A DNA stretch of 64,000 nucleotides from Abiotrophia sp965245735 (GTDB taxonomy: Bacteria > Bacillota > Bacilli > Lactobacillales > Aerococcaceae), in NCBI GenBank assembly GCA_965245735.1, contig CBDFAX010000003.1, positions 34,222 through 98,221 of the forward strand. The letters run 5' to 3'. The notes beneath the pieces are model-generated. The model was not told the DNA's origin and ran no database searches. It saw only the letters and a list, made by a program, of their open reading frames with translations. Positions 8,144 through 17,012 of this stretch are shown in pieces. Position 1 is the stretch's first letter, and the number at the start of each line of letters is the position of its first letter. The position numbers and the translations under genes are program-made.

Positions 8144-10661
8144 AGCAAGTCTGACTCTCAAAGTCGTAAGGGCTGATGCCCTCCATGCCAATCATGGGAT
8201 CAATTTGGTCTATCAAATCCTGACTTAAGCGGAAGGACTCTTGCTGCTTAGGTGCCAAACCTCTTGATTGCACCGCAAGCGAAATACTTGCCGCAGGACT
8301 AGCTTGAGGCGAGGCCTGATCTGTTGCACTAACTTCAGCTTTTTCAGCATCTAGGCCTAAAACTTGGCTCTCTCCTGACGCTCGCTCTTGCTCTACCTTC
8401 TCTCCCTGCGTCAGCCCCGCTAATTTAACTTGTAGCAGGTCCTTCAGGTTGGTACGGCGTGGATCACGATCCTGACTAACCGCTTGGACATAAGCGTCCG
8501 GGTCCCCCACCAAAACTAAACTCGCCTGCGCTCGGGTGACAGCTGTGTAAAGCAAGTCCTGACGCAACATGCGATAGTAGGCGTCGACCAGAGGCAGAAT
8601 AACTAGCGGATACTCACTCCCCTGGGATTTGTGGACTGAACAACAGTAGGCCAGAGTCAACTGGTCGAAATCTGACCGTCTATAGGTCAGTTCCTTATCA
8701 TCATCAAAGGCCACCACGACCTCTTCGCTCCCGCTGTTAGACGCCTGGGCTGAGAAGACACCAACGATTTTCCCGATGTCCCCATTATAGACGCCTTCCT
8801 CCGCATTGTTCACCAACTGAAGCACCTTGTCCCCTAGACGAAAAATTTGGTCAAAATACTCTAGTTGAGGTTTCTTGCGGCTAGGCGGATTGAAGAGTCC
8901 TTGCAAGAGTTGGTTGAGGGCGGTAATACCGGCAGGCCCCTTATACATTGGCGCCAGAACTTGCAAGGTATTGGCATCAAAGCCCCTAGTCAAGGCATGG
9001 CCTACCACCTGTTCCACCACTTGGGCTACCTGCTGGGTCTTACATGGGATAAAGGAACGGTCAGGCTGTCTCTCCATAAGGTTCTGCGGTAGGCGCCCCT
9101 GGCGAATCTGATGGGCTAGTTGAATGATGGAACTATCTTGGGCTTGGCGATAAATCTTAGTCAGACTAATAGTAGGAATTACCCCAGACTCAATCAAGTC
9201 TGAAAAAACTTTACCTGGCCCGACCGAAGGCAATTGATGCTTATCTCCCACCAGAATGACTTGAATTCGGTAGCCAATGGCCATCCAGAGCCAATTCATC
9301 AACCAGGTATCTACCATGGACATTTCATCCACTACCAGAAGCTGACCTTCCAGTGGCGTCGGATCAAAGCCCTCAACTGTGGTCTCGCGATTAAACCCAA
9401 TCAGTCGGTGGATGGTGGAAGCCGGAATATCGGTCATTTCCTGCATACGTTTGGCTGCTCGCCCCGTTGGTGCAGCTAACAAGACGGGGCCAGTCTGATA
9501 AGGATTGGTCACATCGCCCTGAGGATAGCCATGCAAGAGCCGATGGAGTGTCAGAATTCCACGTATCAAGGTCGTCTTCCCCGTACCTGGACCACCCGTA
9601 ATCACTGAAAGTGGTGATTGCATGGCTAGGATCATGGCCTGGCGTTGAGTTTCATCATAGTCGATTCCCGTCTCTCGGGCTACTTGATCCAGCTTGTCTT
9701 CAATTTCTGTCTTGCTGAAAGTCTCAACTTCTTCATACTGGAAGAAGTCACTGATACGTCGGACGATTCCCATTTCCGCGTGATAGAGACTTGGCAACAT
9801 AATGCCTTGGTCCAAGGAATAGAGCGTCCCTTCCAAGATAGCCAAGTCCAAGGCTTCTGCTAATCGCTCTTCCTCAATCAGATAAGACCGACTGCGTTCT
9901 AGAATCTTGGTAGCAAGTGTCAGCAAACGTGGCCGCTGGACATAGGTGTCTCCTGACCGCAAGCAAACTTCGGATACGGCCGTGTAGAGTCCCGCCACCA
10001 AACGTGTGACAGCGTCAGCCTCAATACCAAGTTGTTCAGCTAGGGCATCAGCCTTATTGAAACCAACCCCTTCTACCTTGGCCACTAGGGCGTAGGGATT
10101 ATTCTCAATCGTGGCCAGCGTTTGATCCTTGAAGGTCTGATAAATTTTATCCGCCAGCTTAGGTCCAAAACCCCACTCTGTTAGCTGCAAGAAGATGCGT
10201 TCAGTTCCCTGGTGTTGGCGCAAGGTTTGGGCTAGTACTTGGCGTTTGTCTGGCGTTAAGCCTTTGACAGATTTGAGGCAGTCTGGATCTTGTAAGATTA
10301 AATCAATGGCTTCTAGCCCCAACTGATCCACGATCCTTTGGGCTAGAGTTTTACCAATCCCAGTGAAGCGGGCACTGGAAAGAAATTCTACTAGTCCCGC
10401 TTCAGAAGTTGGCGCTACTTGTTGGTAGCGACTAACCGCAAATTGCTCGCCATAACGCGGATGCACGGTTACTTGGCCATAGAATTCATAGGCTGTGTCT
10501 AAATGCAAGGATGCAAATTGACCCGTACAAGTAACATGGTCCTCGCTTATTAGGTCGTTGTCCGTCTCTAGCACCTTAACCCTTAGCACCTTATAAAGAT
10601 TCTGTGGGTTTTCGAAGAAGACCGATTCAACTTCGCCAATCAAACGTATTTGCTCAGCCAT
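8142..10661 (-). CDS. recD2: RecD2-type ATP-dependent DNA helicase
   Basis: This 839-residue helicase belongs to the RecD2 group found in bacteria where RecD is not part of RecBCD. It unwinds DNA 5' to 3' during repair. An N-terminal OB-like region is followed by helix-hairpin-helix segments (TGIGKTLAQRIVDQLG near residue 100). The motor has Walker A GGPGTGKTT (near 360), Walker B VVDEMSMVD and the C-terminal motif SVHKSQGSEYPLVI. About 90 residues of low-complexity sequence rich in Ala, Ser, Gln and Glu follow the motor. AGGAGG seven to eight bases before ATG fixes the start. The acetyltransferase gene ends 35 bases upstream on the same strand. Confidence 0.92.
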   Translation of the reverse strand: MAEQIRLIGEVESVFFENPQNLYKVLRVKVLETDNDLISEDHVTCTGQFASLHLDTAYEFYGQVTVHPRYGEQFAVSRYQQVAPTSEAGLVEFLSSARFTGIGKTLAQRIVDQLGLEAIDLILQDPDCLKSVKGLTPDKRQVLAQTLRQHQGTERIFLQLTEWGFGPKLADKIYQTFKDQTLATIENNPYALVAKVEGVGFNKADALAEQLGIEADAVTRLVAGLYTAVSEVCLRSGDTYVQRPRLLTLATKILERSRSYLIEEERLAEALDLAILEGTLYSLDQGIMLPSLYHAEMGIVRRISDFFQYEEVETFSKTEIEDKLDQVARETGIDYDETQRQAMILAMQSPLSVITGGPGTGKTTLIRGILTLHRLLHGYPQGDVTNPYQTGPVLLAAPTGRAAKRMQEMTDIPASTIHRLIGFNRETTVEGFDPTPLEGQLLVVDEMSMVDTWLMNWLWMAIGYRIQVILVGDKHQLPSVGPGKVFSDLIESGVIPTISLTKIYRQAQDSSIIQLAHQIRQGRLPQNLMERQPDRSFIPCKTQQVAQVVEQVVGHALTRGFDANTLQVLAPMYKGPAGITALNQLLQGLFNPPSRKKPQLEYFDQIFRLGDKVLQLVNNAEEGVYNGDIGKIVGVFSAQASNSGSEEVVVAFDDDKELTYRRSDFDQLTLAYCCSVHKSQGSEYPLVILPLVDAYYRMLRQDLLYTAVTRAQASLVLVGDPDAYVQAVSQDRDPRRTNLKDLLQVKLAGLTQGEKVEQERASGESQVLGLDAEKAEVSATDQASPQASPAASISLAVQSRGLAPKQQESFRLSQDLIDQIDPMIGMEGISPYDFESQTC

Positions 10662-10696
10662 AAGCGGCCTCCTTTCTTAAGGCTAGGTAATGAGAC

Positions 10697-11113
10697 TTAG
10701 GGCTTAAGCCAGCGCATCCCAATATTGCCTGGAATAACTTGAAAACCAAACTGCTGATAGAGTCGGTCGGCTGGTTCCTTAGCCATCAAGCAAACATAAG
10801 CAGACGCATCCGCATTCGCTATGAGCCAGTCAGTGACAGCTTGCATCAGGGCCTTACCCAAACCTTGACCTTGGAATTCAGGTGCCACCATGACCGAATT
10901 GATCATATAAGATAAGGCACCGTCACCAGCAATCCGGGCAAAACAAACCAGCCGCTGACCCTGGTAGGCGCAAATCATATAGAGGGAATTAGCTAGCGCG
11001 CGTTCAGCCACTTCTTGAGGGGGTTTAGCCCCCAAGCCTGTGGCAATCCGCAAATCAAGATAGTCTTGGACAGTCGGAATCGTTTCAGTCCATCGAAGTT
11101 GTGGCTTAGACAT
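10697..11113 (-). CDS. GNAT family N-acetyltransferase
   Basis: This small acetyl-CoA-dependent acyltransferase has an unknown acceptor. The acetyl-CoA loop is visible as VAPEFQGQGLGKALM, preceded by the beta strand SYMINSVMV. The likely start is the ATG at 11113 (138 residues), which overlaps the end of mnmA by eight bases and suggests translational coupling. A purine-rich GAGGGGG lies 12 bases upstream, which is rather far. Similar small GNAT proteins occur widely, and its position in the mnmA operon does not show its substrate. Confidence 0.82.
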   Translation of the reverse strand: MSKPQLRWTETIPTVQDYLDLRIATGLGAKPPQEVAERALANSLYMICAYQGQRLVCFARIAGDGALSYMINSVMVAPEFQGQGLGKALMQAVTDWLIANADASAYVCLMAKEPADRLYQQFGFQVIPGNIGMRWLKP

Positions 11114-12233
11114 ACTGACGTTGTACCCCCTCTTTGTAGGCCGCATCAATCAGACCGCCACCTAGACACTCTTGACCATCATAGAAGACCACTGCCTGCC
11201 CCGGTGTAATGGCCCGGACTGGTTGATCAAAAATAACAGTCGCCTGGGTCTTATCTTGGCTGAGCTTAACCGTAACTCCAATATCTTGTTGGCGGTAGCG
11301 GAACTTGGCCGTGCATCGGAATTCTTCTGGCACATCCGACAAATTAGGCGCTGTAAAGGACACTTCACTGGCCGTTAGATAGTCTGAATAGAGATTTGGA
11401 TGATGGAAACCCTGACCTACATAAAGGGTCTGCGTGGTTTGATCCTTACCAATGACAAACCAAGGTTCATTGCTAGTGCCACCGCCACCAATCCCTAAGC
11501 CTTGGCGTTGGCCAATGGTATAGTACATAAGGCCCATGTGCTCGCCCTTGACTTGGCCATCTAGGGTCACCATTTTACCCGGTTTATTGGGTAGGTAGTT
11601 GGAAAGAAATTCATTGAAATTCCGTTCTCCAATGAAGCAGACACCTGTTGAATCCTTCTTCTTGGCAGTCGCCAAGCCTGCCGCTTCTGCTAAGGCACGA
11701 ACTTCAGACTTCTGCAAATGACCCAAAGGGAAGAGAGCCTTCTGGAGTTGGGCTTGGGATAGTTGGCTAAGGAAATAGGTTTGGTCCTTATTATTATCTA
11801 GGCCACGCAAGAGGTGGACTACCCCATTTTCATCGCGCTCTGAACGGGCATAGTGCCCCATGGCAATATAGTCAGCCCCTAATTCCATGGCATAATCTAG
11901 GAAGGCCTTGAATTTGACTTCCTTGTTACACATTACATCTGGGTTAGGCGTACGCCCCGCCCGATATTCGCGTAAGAAATATTCAAAGACCCGATCCCAA
12001 TATTCTTTCTCGAAGTTAACAGAATAATAGGGAATTCCAATCTTCTCCGCGACTTTGACTACGTCTTGGTAGTCTTCAGTCGCTGTACAGTGACCATTTT
12101 CGTCAGTATCGTCCCAGTTTTTCATGAAGAGGCCGATGACTTCATAACCCTGCTCCTTGAGTAGCAGGGCAGCGACAGAAGAATCTACGCCTCCGCTCAT
12201 ACCCAAAACGACACGTTTTCCATTTGTTGACAT
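11106..12233 (-). CDS. mnmA: tRNA-specific 2-thiouridylase MnmA
   Basis: MnmA adenylates and thiolates U34 of the Lys, Glu and Gln tRNAs. The ATP PP-loop is GMSGGVDSSVAALLL at the N terminus. The two catalytic cysteines lie in NPDVMCNKEVKF and STGVCFIGERNF. Length from the ATG at 12233 is 375 residues, normal for the family; AAAGGA eight bases before that ATG decides against the longer frame. The sulfur donor is probably the cysteine desulfurase encoded upstream at 12710-13870, with the DUF1831 gene between them. Confidence 0.95.
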   Translation of the reverse strand: MSTNGKRVVLGMSGGVDSSVAALLLKEQGYEVIGLFMKNWDDTDENGHCTATEDYQDVVKVAEKIGIPYYSVNFEKEYWDRVFEYFLREYRAGRTPNPDVMCNKEVKFKAFLDYAMELGADYIAMGHYARSERDENGVVHLLRGLDNNKDQTYFLSQLSQAQLQKALFPLGHLQKSEVRALAEAAGLATAKKKDSTGVCFIGERNFNEFLSNYLPNKPGKMVTLDGQVKGEHMGLMYYTIGQRQGLGIGGGGTSNEPWFVIGKDQTTQTLYVGQGFHHPNLYSDYLTASEVSFTAPNLSDVPEEFRCTAKFRYRQQDIGVTVKLSQDKTQATVIFDQPVRAITPGQAVVFYDGQECLGGGLIDAAYKEGVQRQYV

Positions 12234-12318
12234 TGTTCTTTTCCTTTCTTTCTCTCTATGGATAACTCCGTGGAAGGCAGAGCATCCTGACATGTGTGCT
12301 TAATTGATAACAGAAGAA

Positions 12319-12344
12319 GAGAACGAAAGCACTCTCTCGTTCTC
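12319..12344 (-). terminator. Hairpin between the DUF1831 gene and mnmA
   Basis: GAGAACGA pairs with TCGTTCTC. The sequence that follows on the minus strand is only weakly T-rich, so this may be a partial terminator or attenuator that lowers mnmA expression relative to the genes upstream. Confidence 0.5.
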
Positions 12345-12354
12345 CCCACTTAGG

Positions 12355-12690
12355 CTAGACTTCAGTTAAAACGTTACGCTCAACAAAGCCGTCAAAGATA
12401 AAGTTAATCTTCTCCACAACCATTTCATTATGAGCTAACTTGGTCACATCGACAGCAGTTAAACCCTTGTTATTAACGGTTGAAATTTTGAGAGTCTTCA
12501 AGTCCTTGTTCACTAGGACCTTGAGCACCAAACCATCACGGTGGTGGCTATCTAGAGAACGTTTGTATTGGAAGTTACCGCCAGTTGACTCGGTAAAGCC
12601 ATTGTCCCGCAAAGTATAAGGTTTGCAGGCTGGGTTGATTTCGAAGGTACGGTTAAAACCTTTTAAGGTTGCTTGTTTGGTGAATGCCAT
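12355..12690 (-). CDS. DUF1831 family protein
   Basis: This 111-residue soluble protein matches what I know of DUF1831, a small family largely limited to Lactobacillales and usually encoded beside a cysteine desulfurase and mnmA. No catalytic motif is visible. Its only Cys is near the N terminus (NPACKPY). The sequence alternates short basic beta-like stretches and ends with an acidic segment. It lies 19 bases downstream of the cysteine desulfurase and about 120 bases before mnmA. A role in passing sulfur to MnmA is plausible from context but is an inference. Confidence 0.75.
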   Translation of the reverse strand: MAFTKQATLKGFNRTFEINPACKPYTLRDNGFTESTGGNFQYKRSLDSHHRDGLVLKVLVNKDLKTLKISTVNNKGLTAVDVTKLAHNEMVVEKINFIFDGFVERNVLTEV

Positions 12691-12709
12691 AATTCATCGC
12701 CTTTCTTGT

Positions 12710-13870
12710 TTACTTTTGTTGTCTTGCTTTTAAGAGGCCAAGTTGTTTGACCACTTGGTCTAAGTCTGCTTGCGTCAGGTCCAAACCCATGGTCAGACGA
12801 ATACTTTCACGCTGCCGGTCTTCCTGGTCAGGATAGTAACCCTTAAGGACACGACTAGGTTCTAGACTACCTGCCGAACAGGCTGACCCAGCCGAAACAT
12901 AAATCTGAGCCAAATCTAAATGGATTAGGACCTGACTAGCCTTGAGGCCTTTGAGCCAGAGATTAAGGAAGCCTGGCAAATGATGAGCCTGTGGTCGGTT
13001 GACTTGATAGTCAATCCCTGCTCGAGTTAGCTCCTCCAAGAAGTAAGCTTCCAAGTTTGCCAAATGCGCTTGTCGATGCTCCGCTTCTGCTAGTGACAGC
13101 TGGATGGCTTTAGCCAAGCCCTGAATATAGGCTAAATTCTCAGTCCCTGCCCTCATGCCAGCTTCCTGGCCGCCCCCTACCAAGTAAGGTCGCAGGCCTG
13201 GTTGATCCTGCCATGCTTGGAAGTAGAGTAATCCAATCCCCTTAGGCCCACCTAGTTTATGGCCTGATAGACTCCAAGAGGTAGCTATCTGATCTAGTTG
13301 CCAAGGCAGTTTAGTAATCCCTTGAACCAAATCAACATGGAAAAAGTAACCGCGCTGACGAGCTTCTTGTGCCAAAGCAGGAATAGGATAAATGGCGCCT
13401 ACTTCATTGTTGACCGCCATGGCCACCCAGCCACTGGTATCTTCCTGACTAGCCGCTAGAAATTGGTCAATCAGGTCTTGGTCACTGCCCCCATCTTGAG
13501 GTTGGATCCAGGAAATGGTCCAGCCCTGCTCCTCTAATCTCTTGAGTGCTAAATCCACAGAGGGATGTTCTACGGCCAAAGCCACCAAGTGACGAGCTTT
13601 ACCCGCTGCAAGGGCACCTTGAGCCTGAGACCAGATAGCCCAGTTATTGGCTTCCGTCGCCCCTGACGTGAAGTAGAGGCAAGTGGCGGAAGCTAGACCC
13701 AAATCCTGAGCAATGGCCTCACGGGCCTGATTGAGAGCATACTTGGCAGACTTGCCCAATTGATAAGTGCTAGAGGGATTCCCATAAAGTTGGGATAAGG
13801 AGCTTGTGATAGCTTGGATAACTTCCGGACGAACAGGTGTTGTCGCCGCATAATCAAGATAAATCACCAT
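12710..13870 (-). CDS. Cysteine desulfurase (NifS/IscS type), MnmA partner
   Basis: This 386-residue PLP enzyme takes sulfur from cysteine and forms a persulfide. The N-terminal motif YLDYAATTPVRPEV, the PLP lysine in SGHKLGGPKGIG and the persulfide cysteine in SAGSACSAGS on a mobile loop are all present. The long loop around the Cys places it in class I (NifS/IscS), unlike the SufS protein at 48292-49512. DUF1831 and mnmA follow on the same strand, so tRNA thiolation is the likely main use. An extended -10 promoter (TGCTATAAT, plus 13907-13912) lies about 40 bases upstream. Confidence 0.9.
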   Translation of the reverse strand: MVIYLDYAATTPVRPEVIQAITSSLSQLYGNPSSTYQLGKSAKYALNQAREAIAQDLGLASATCLYFTSGATEANNWAIWSQAQGALAAGKARHLVALAVEHPSVDLALKRLEEQGWTISWIQPQDGGSDQDLIDQFLAASQEDTSGWVAMAVNNEVGAIYPIPALAQEARQRGYFFHVDLVQGITKLPWQLDQIATSWSLSGHKLGGPKGIGLLYFQAWQDQPGLRPYLVGGGQEAGMRAGTENLAYIQGLAKAIQLSLAEAEHRQAHLANLEAYFLEELTRAGIDYQVNRPQAHHLPGFLNLWLKGLKASQVLIHLDLAQIYVSAGSACSAGSLEPSRVLKGYYPDQEDRQRESIRLTMGLDLTQADLDQVVKQLGLLKARQQK

Positions 13871-13906
13871 CTTGGCCCCCTCCTCTCAGACTAGACTTTC
13901 CTTCTT

Positions 13907-13915
13907 ATTATAGCA
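13907..13915 (-). promoter_or_regulatory. Extended -10 promoter for the cysteine desulfurase-mnmA operon
   Basis: The minus strand reads TGCTATAAT. The -35 region is poor, as is common when the -10 is extended. Confidence 0.55.
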
Positions 13916-13957
13916 CACTCCTAGCCTTTCGCCTATCCATAAGTTTAGTCAGAAGAT

Positions 13958-13986
13958 TTGTCTCCTCAGGCCTTTTGCGGTATGAT
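13958..13986 (+). promoter_or_regulatory. rarA promoter
   Basis: TTGTCT (13958-13963) and TATGAT (13981-13986) are 17 bases apart. Together with the desulfurase promoter it makes this a divergent promoter region. Confidence 0.65.
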
Positions 13987-14021
13987 GAATAGGCAGATAA
14001 TTGATTGAAAGGAGGCCTCTC

Positions 14022-15296
14022 ATGCTTCAACCACTCGCCTATCGCATGCGCCCTCGTCAACTAGAAGATATTCTTGGCCAGGAGCACCTTGTTGGCCCTG
14101 GTAAGATTATTCACCGCATGGTGCAAGCCAAGCGCCTGACTTCCATGATTCTATACGGACCGCCAGGCATCGGCAAAACTTCCATTGCCAGCGCTATTGC
14201 TGGTTCGACTCGCTATGCCTTCCGAACCCTGAATGCGGCCACCGATGGTAAGAAAGAACTGGAACAAGTAGTAGAAGAAGCCAAATTTTCCGGCACCCTT
14301 ATCTTACTCTTGGATGAAATTCACCGCTTAAACACTACCAAACAAGATTTCCTACTACCGCATCTGGAGAGTGGTCGGATTATTCTGATTGGGGCGACTA
14401 CCGAGAACCCCTATATCGCCATCAACCCCGCCATTAGAAGTCGGGTGCAAATTTTTGAACTCAAACCCCTCAGTCCTGAGCAGGTTTGCCTAGGTTTGAC
14501 TCGGGCCTTAGCCGATCAAGAACGTGGGCTGGGTAAGTATCCTGTACAAGTCCAGGACGGCGTTCTGGAACATTTTGCTCAAGTATCGGGCGGTGACATT
14601 CGGACCAGCCTTAACGCCTTAGAGCTAGCAGTCCTCTCAACTGAACCAAACCAAGACGGGCAAATTATCATCGACATGGCAGTAGCCAGCGATTGCTTGC
14701 GACGTCGCCGACTTCAACATGATAAGAATGGTGACGCCCACTACGATGTCATCTCCGCCCTACAAAAATCCATCCGCGGCAGTGATGTCGATGCTGCCCT
14801 TTATTACCTAGCCATATTACTGACTGCCGGCGAGCTAACGGTCGCCTGCCGTCGCCTGCTAGTGATTGCCTATGAGGATATTGGTCTAGGCCACCCAGCT
14901 GCCACTCAACGAACGGTTGCTGCCATTCAAGCCGCTGAAAAGCTAGGTCTGCCAGAAGCCAGCATTCCCTTAGGTTTTGCAGTCATCGACCTAGCCTTGA
15001 GTCCAAAATCCAATACGAGCTATCGTGCTATCAAGTCTGCTATGGCTGCGATTGACCAGGGACAAGTCGCCCCTGTCCCAGACCATTTGCGGGACAGCCA
15101 CTATCAAGGAGCTGACAAGTTGGGCCGAGGACTTGACTACCGCTATCCCCACGACTATCCTGGCCACATCGTGGCTCAAGAATACTTGCCTAAGGAATTA
15201 GCCCATCACCAGTTCTTCCAACCAGACCCTAGCGGTAAGTATGAAGAAGCCTTGGCTCACTACTACCAAAAAGTTAAAGAAATCCTCAAAAAATAA
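14022..15296 (+). CDS. rarA: Replication-associated recombination protein RarA (MgsA)
   Basis: RarA is a clamp-loader-like AAA+ ATPase that acts at stalled replication forks. The N terminus PLAYRMRPRQLEDILGQ is typical. Walker A is YGPPGIGKTS, Walker B is LLLDEIHRLN, and sensor 1 is in GATTENP. The C-terminal oligomerisation region includes RGSDVDAALYYLA and LIVAYEDIGL-like sequence. AGGAGG six bases before the ATG at 14022 gives 424 residues and overrides a TTG seven codons upstream. It is one of few plus-strand genes and is followed at once by the 6S-like RNA. Confidence 0.95.
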   Translation: MLQPLAYRMRPRQLEDILGQEHLVGPGKIIHRMVQAKRLTSMILYGPPGIGKTSIASAIAGSTRYAFRTLNAATDGKKELEQVVEEAKFSGTLILLLDEIHRLNTTKQDFLLPHLESGRIILIGATTENPYIAINPAIRSRVQIFELKPLSPEQVCLGLTRALADQERGLGKYPVQVQDGVLEHFAQVSGGDIRTSLNALELAVLSTEPNQDGQIIIDMAVASDCLRRRRLQHDKNGDAHYDVISALQKSIRGSDVDAALYYLAILLTAGELTVACRRLLVIAYEDIGLGHPAATQRTVAAIQAAEKLGLPEASIPLGFAVIDLALSPKSNTSYRAIKSAMAAIDQGQVAPVPDHLRDSHYQGADKLGRGLDYRYPHDYPGHIVAQEYLPKELAHHQFFQPDPSGKYEEALAHYYQKVKEILKK

Positions 15297-15306
15297 GAGC
15301 GCTTAC

Positions 15307-15334
15307 TTGCAAATTTAACAAGTCGTGCTATAAT
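15307..15334 (+). promoter_or_regulatory. Promoter of the 6S-like RNA
   Basis: TTGCAA (15307-15312) and TATAAT (15329-15334) are 16 bases apart. No ribosome site or open frame follows, as expected for a structural RNA. Confidence 0.75.
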
Positions 15335-15340
15335 AAAAGT

Positions 15341-15562
15341 ATAGAAGATCTGTGGTGTACGTGACATATACACTGTGTTGACCGAACATTTTTCTTTAGA
15401 TATAGGGAACCAACTCGACTGACTTATGACAGGCCTTTTCACTTGGTAGTCAGCGGTTAGGCGTTAGGTGCCCACCTGCTTAGATTGCGGGTTCAAAACA
15501 TCTATATGACCAAACGGCACTAACGGATTTGGGTAGGAACTAGGCTTCCTACCCTCTTTTTT
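15341..15562 (+). ncRNA. ssrS: 6S RNA-like gene
   Basis: A strong promoter and a clear terminator bracket about 220 bases with no convincing reading frame. Segments of the 5' half (near 15380-15415: GTGTTGACCGAAC, ATATAGGGAACC) face related complementary segments of the 3' half (GGGTTCAAAAC, CATCTATATGACC, CGGCAC). This gives the long rod with a central opening expected of 6S RNA, which binds RNA polymerase with the housekeeping sigma factor. Size is close to Firmicute 6S RNAs. In B. subtilis the 6S gene bsrA lies near the rarA homologue yrvN. No covariance search was possible. Confidence 0.72.
15531..15562 (+). terminator. Terminator of the 6S-like RNA
   Basis: GGGTAGGAA pairs with TTCCTACCC around a six-base loop, followed by CTCTTTTTT. 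Confidence 0.9.
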
Positions 15563-15570
15563 ATATAGAA

Positions 15571-15598
15571 AAAGAGCTTGGGCAATCCCAAGCTCTTT
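15571..15598 (-). terminator. Terminator of brnQ
   Basis: AAAGAGCTTGGG and CCCAAGCTCTTT are exact complements around CAAT, with T-rich sequence after it on the minus strand. Confidence 0.88.
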
Positions 15599-15609
15599 CA
15601 ATTATATTT

Positions 15610-16947
15610 TTATGATACTTTTCGTCTCACTTGCCAATGAGCAATAGCCAAACCCAACAAACTAGGTACAATCCAACCTAGACTCTGGCCACTCAGGGGT
15701 AAATAAGTAGCGAATGTTGAAGCTAATGCTTTCAATGGCAGTACCCAAGCTAGCTCTGGCATGGCTTGAATTCCATCGATTAGCGCCACTATCCCTGTCA
15801 GTGCCATAGCCCATTGGTAGTAAAGGCTATCGATTGCCCGACCTCGGCACAGTAAGGTGACCATGACTAGGACAATGGCCAGAGGATAGAGAAACATGAG
15901 CACCGGAACTGCCCAAGCAATAATCTGGGTCAAACCGGCATTAGCGATAAGGGTAGCCAAGAGGCTAACCGCTAGTAAGTAATGCTTGTAATCCAGACTA
16001 GGGAATAGATCCACCATTGCCTCTGAAAAAGCCGTCAGGAGCCCTACCCCCGTCTTAAGGCAGGCCAGAATAACAATTAAGGCCAAAAGGATACTGCCTG
16101 CTGAACCGAGATAGTGATTAGCAATCTGAGCTAGCGCAATCCCACCATTGGCACTCATGGAGAAGTGCCCCAAGGAAGTCGCCCCAGCATAGGCCAAGAG
16201 CCCATAAATTACCCCCATTAAGACGATGCTAATGGCGCCAGATTTGACCATACCTCTAGCCAGTTCGCCTGGCTCCTGAATCCCTAAACGATTCATAGCT
16301 TGAATCATGACAATCCCAAAGGCCAAGGCCGCTAGCACATCCAGGGTCTGATAACCCTCCAGAAAGCCTGTCGCCATTGCTTGTTGAGCATAGCGCCCCT
16401 GGGCCATCATTTGCCCAGCTTGCCCCATCGGATTGAGAACTGTCAGGGTCAAAAGTAGCCCTAAAACCAGTAAAAAGGCAGGATTAAGAATTTTGCCAAT
16501 ATAATCCAAAATCTTGCCCGGATTCAAGGACAGAAAGCCCGCTACTAGGAAGAAGATGAGGGAATAGATTAGAAGTCCTTGTCCTTGGTGACTCGATTCG
16601 ATAAAGGGGGCTACCCCAATAGTATAAGATGTACTTGCCAAGCGTGGCACCGCAAATAAAGGGCCAATTACCAGATAGAGCAAGACCGTAAAAATCACAC
16701 TGAACTTTTTGCCGACACGGCTGGCTAGTTTGGTTACACTCTTACTCTTAGACATTCCCATAGCGAGAATGGCCAGGAAAGGCAAGCCGATGGCTGAAAT
16801 CAAGAGTCCAACCACAGCTGGTCCTACCTGGGCGCCACTTTCTTGTCCTAAGTGAACTGGGAAAATAAGGTTCCCTGCCCCAAATAACATCCCAAACAGC
16901 ATGGAACCTAAATATAGGGCATCTTTAGACTGAAGTTTTTTGTTCAT
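15610..16947 (-). CDS. brnQ: Branched-chain amino acid transporter BrnQ (LIV-II)
   Basis: This cytoplasmic-membrane carrier imports leucine, isoleucine and valine with a cation. It has 445 residues and about twelve hydrophobic segments. The N-terminal GSMLFGMLFGAGNLIFPVHLG is replaced here by its key part, MLFGAGNLIFP, the family signature. The segment GVGLLTAFSEA lies in the second half. It is 65 bases downstream of ileS on the same strand, with only a modest terminator between, so it may share the isoleucine-responsive T-box control of ileS. Confidence 0.92.
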   Translation of the reverse strand: MNKKLQSKDALYLGSMLFGMLFGAGNLIFPVHLGQESGAQVGPAVVGLLISAIGLPFLAILAMGMSKSKSVTKLASRVGKKFSVIFTVLLYLVIGPLFAVPRLASTSYTIGVAPFIESSHQGQGLLIYSLIFFLVAGFLSLNPGKILDYIGKILNPAFLLVLGLLLTLTVLNPMGQAGQMMAQGRYAQQAMATGFLEGYQTLDVLAALAFGIVMIQAMNRLGIQEPGELARGMVKSGAISIVLMGVIYGLLAYAGATSLGHFSMSANGGIALAQIANHYLGSAGSILLALIVILACLKTGVGLLTAFSEAMVDLFPSLDYKHYLLAVSLLATLIANAGLTQIIAWAVPVLMFLYPLAIVLVMVTLLCRGRAIDSLYYQWAMALTGIVALIDGIQAMPELAWVLPLKALASTFATYLPLSGQSLGWIVPSLLGLAIAHWQVRRKVS

Positions 16948-16971
16948 TTATCATGCTCCATTTCAAGCAAA

Positions 16972-16996
16972 AGCAACATCCGAAAGGAATGTTGCT
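16972..16996 (-). terminator. Weak terminator between ileS and brnQ
   Basis: AGCAACAT pairs with ATGTTGCT around nine bases. On the minus strand it is followed by TTTTGC, a short T-run, so read-through into brnQ is likely. Confidence 0.6.
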
Positions 16997-17012
16997 CTTA
17001 CTTACTATATTA

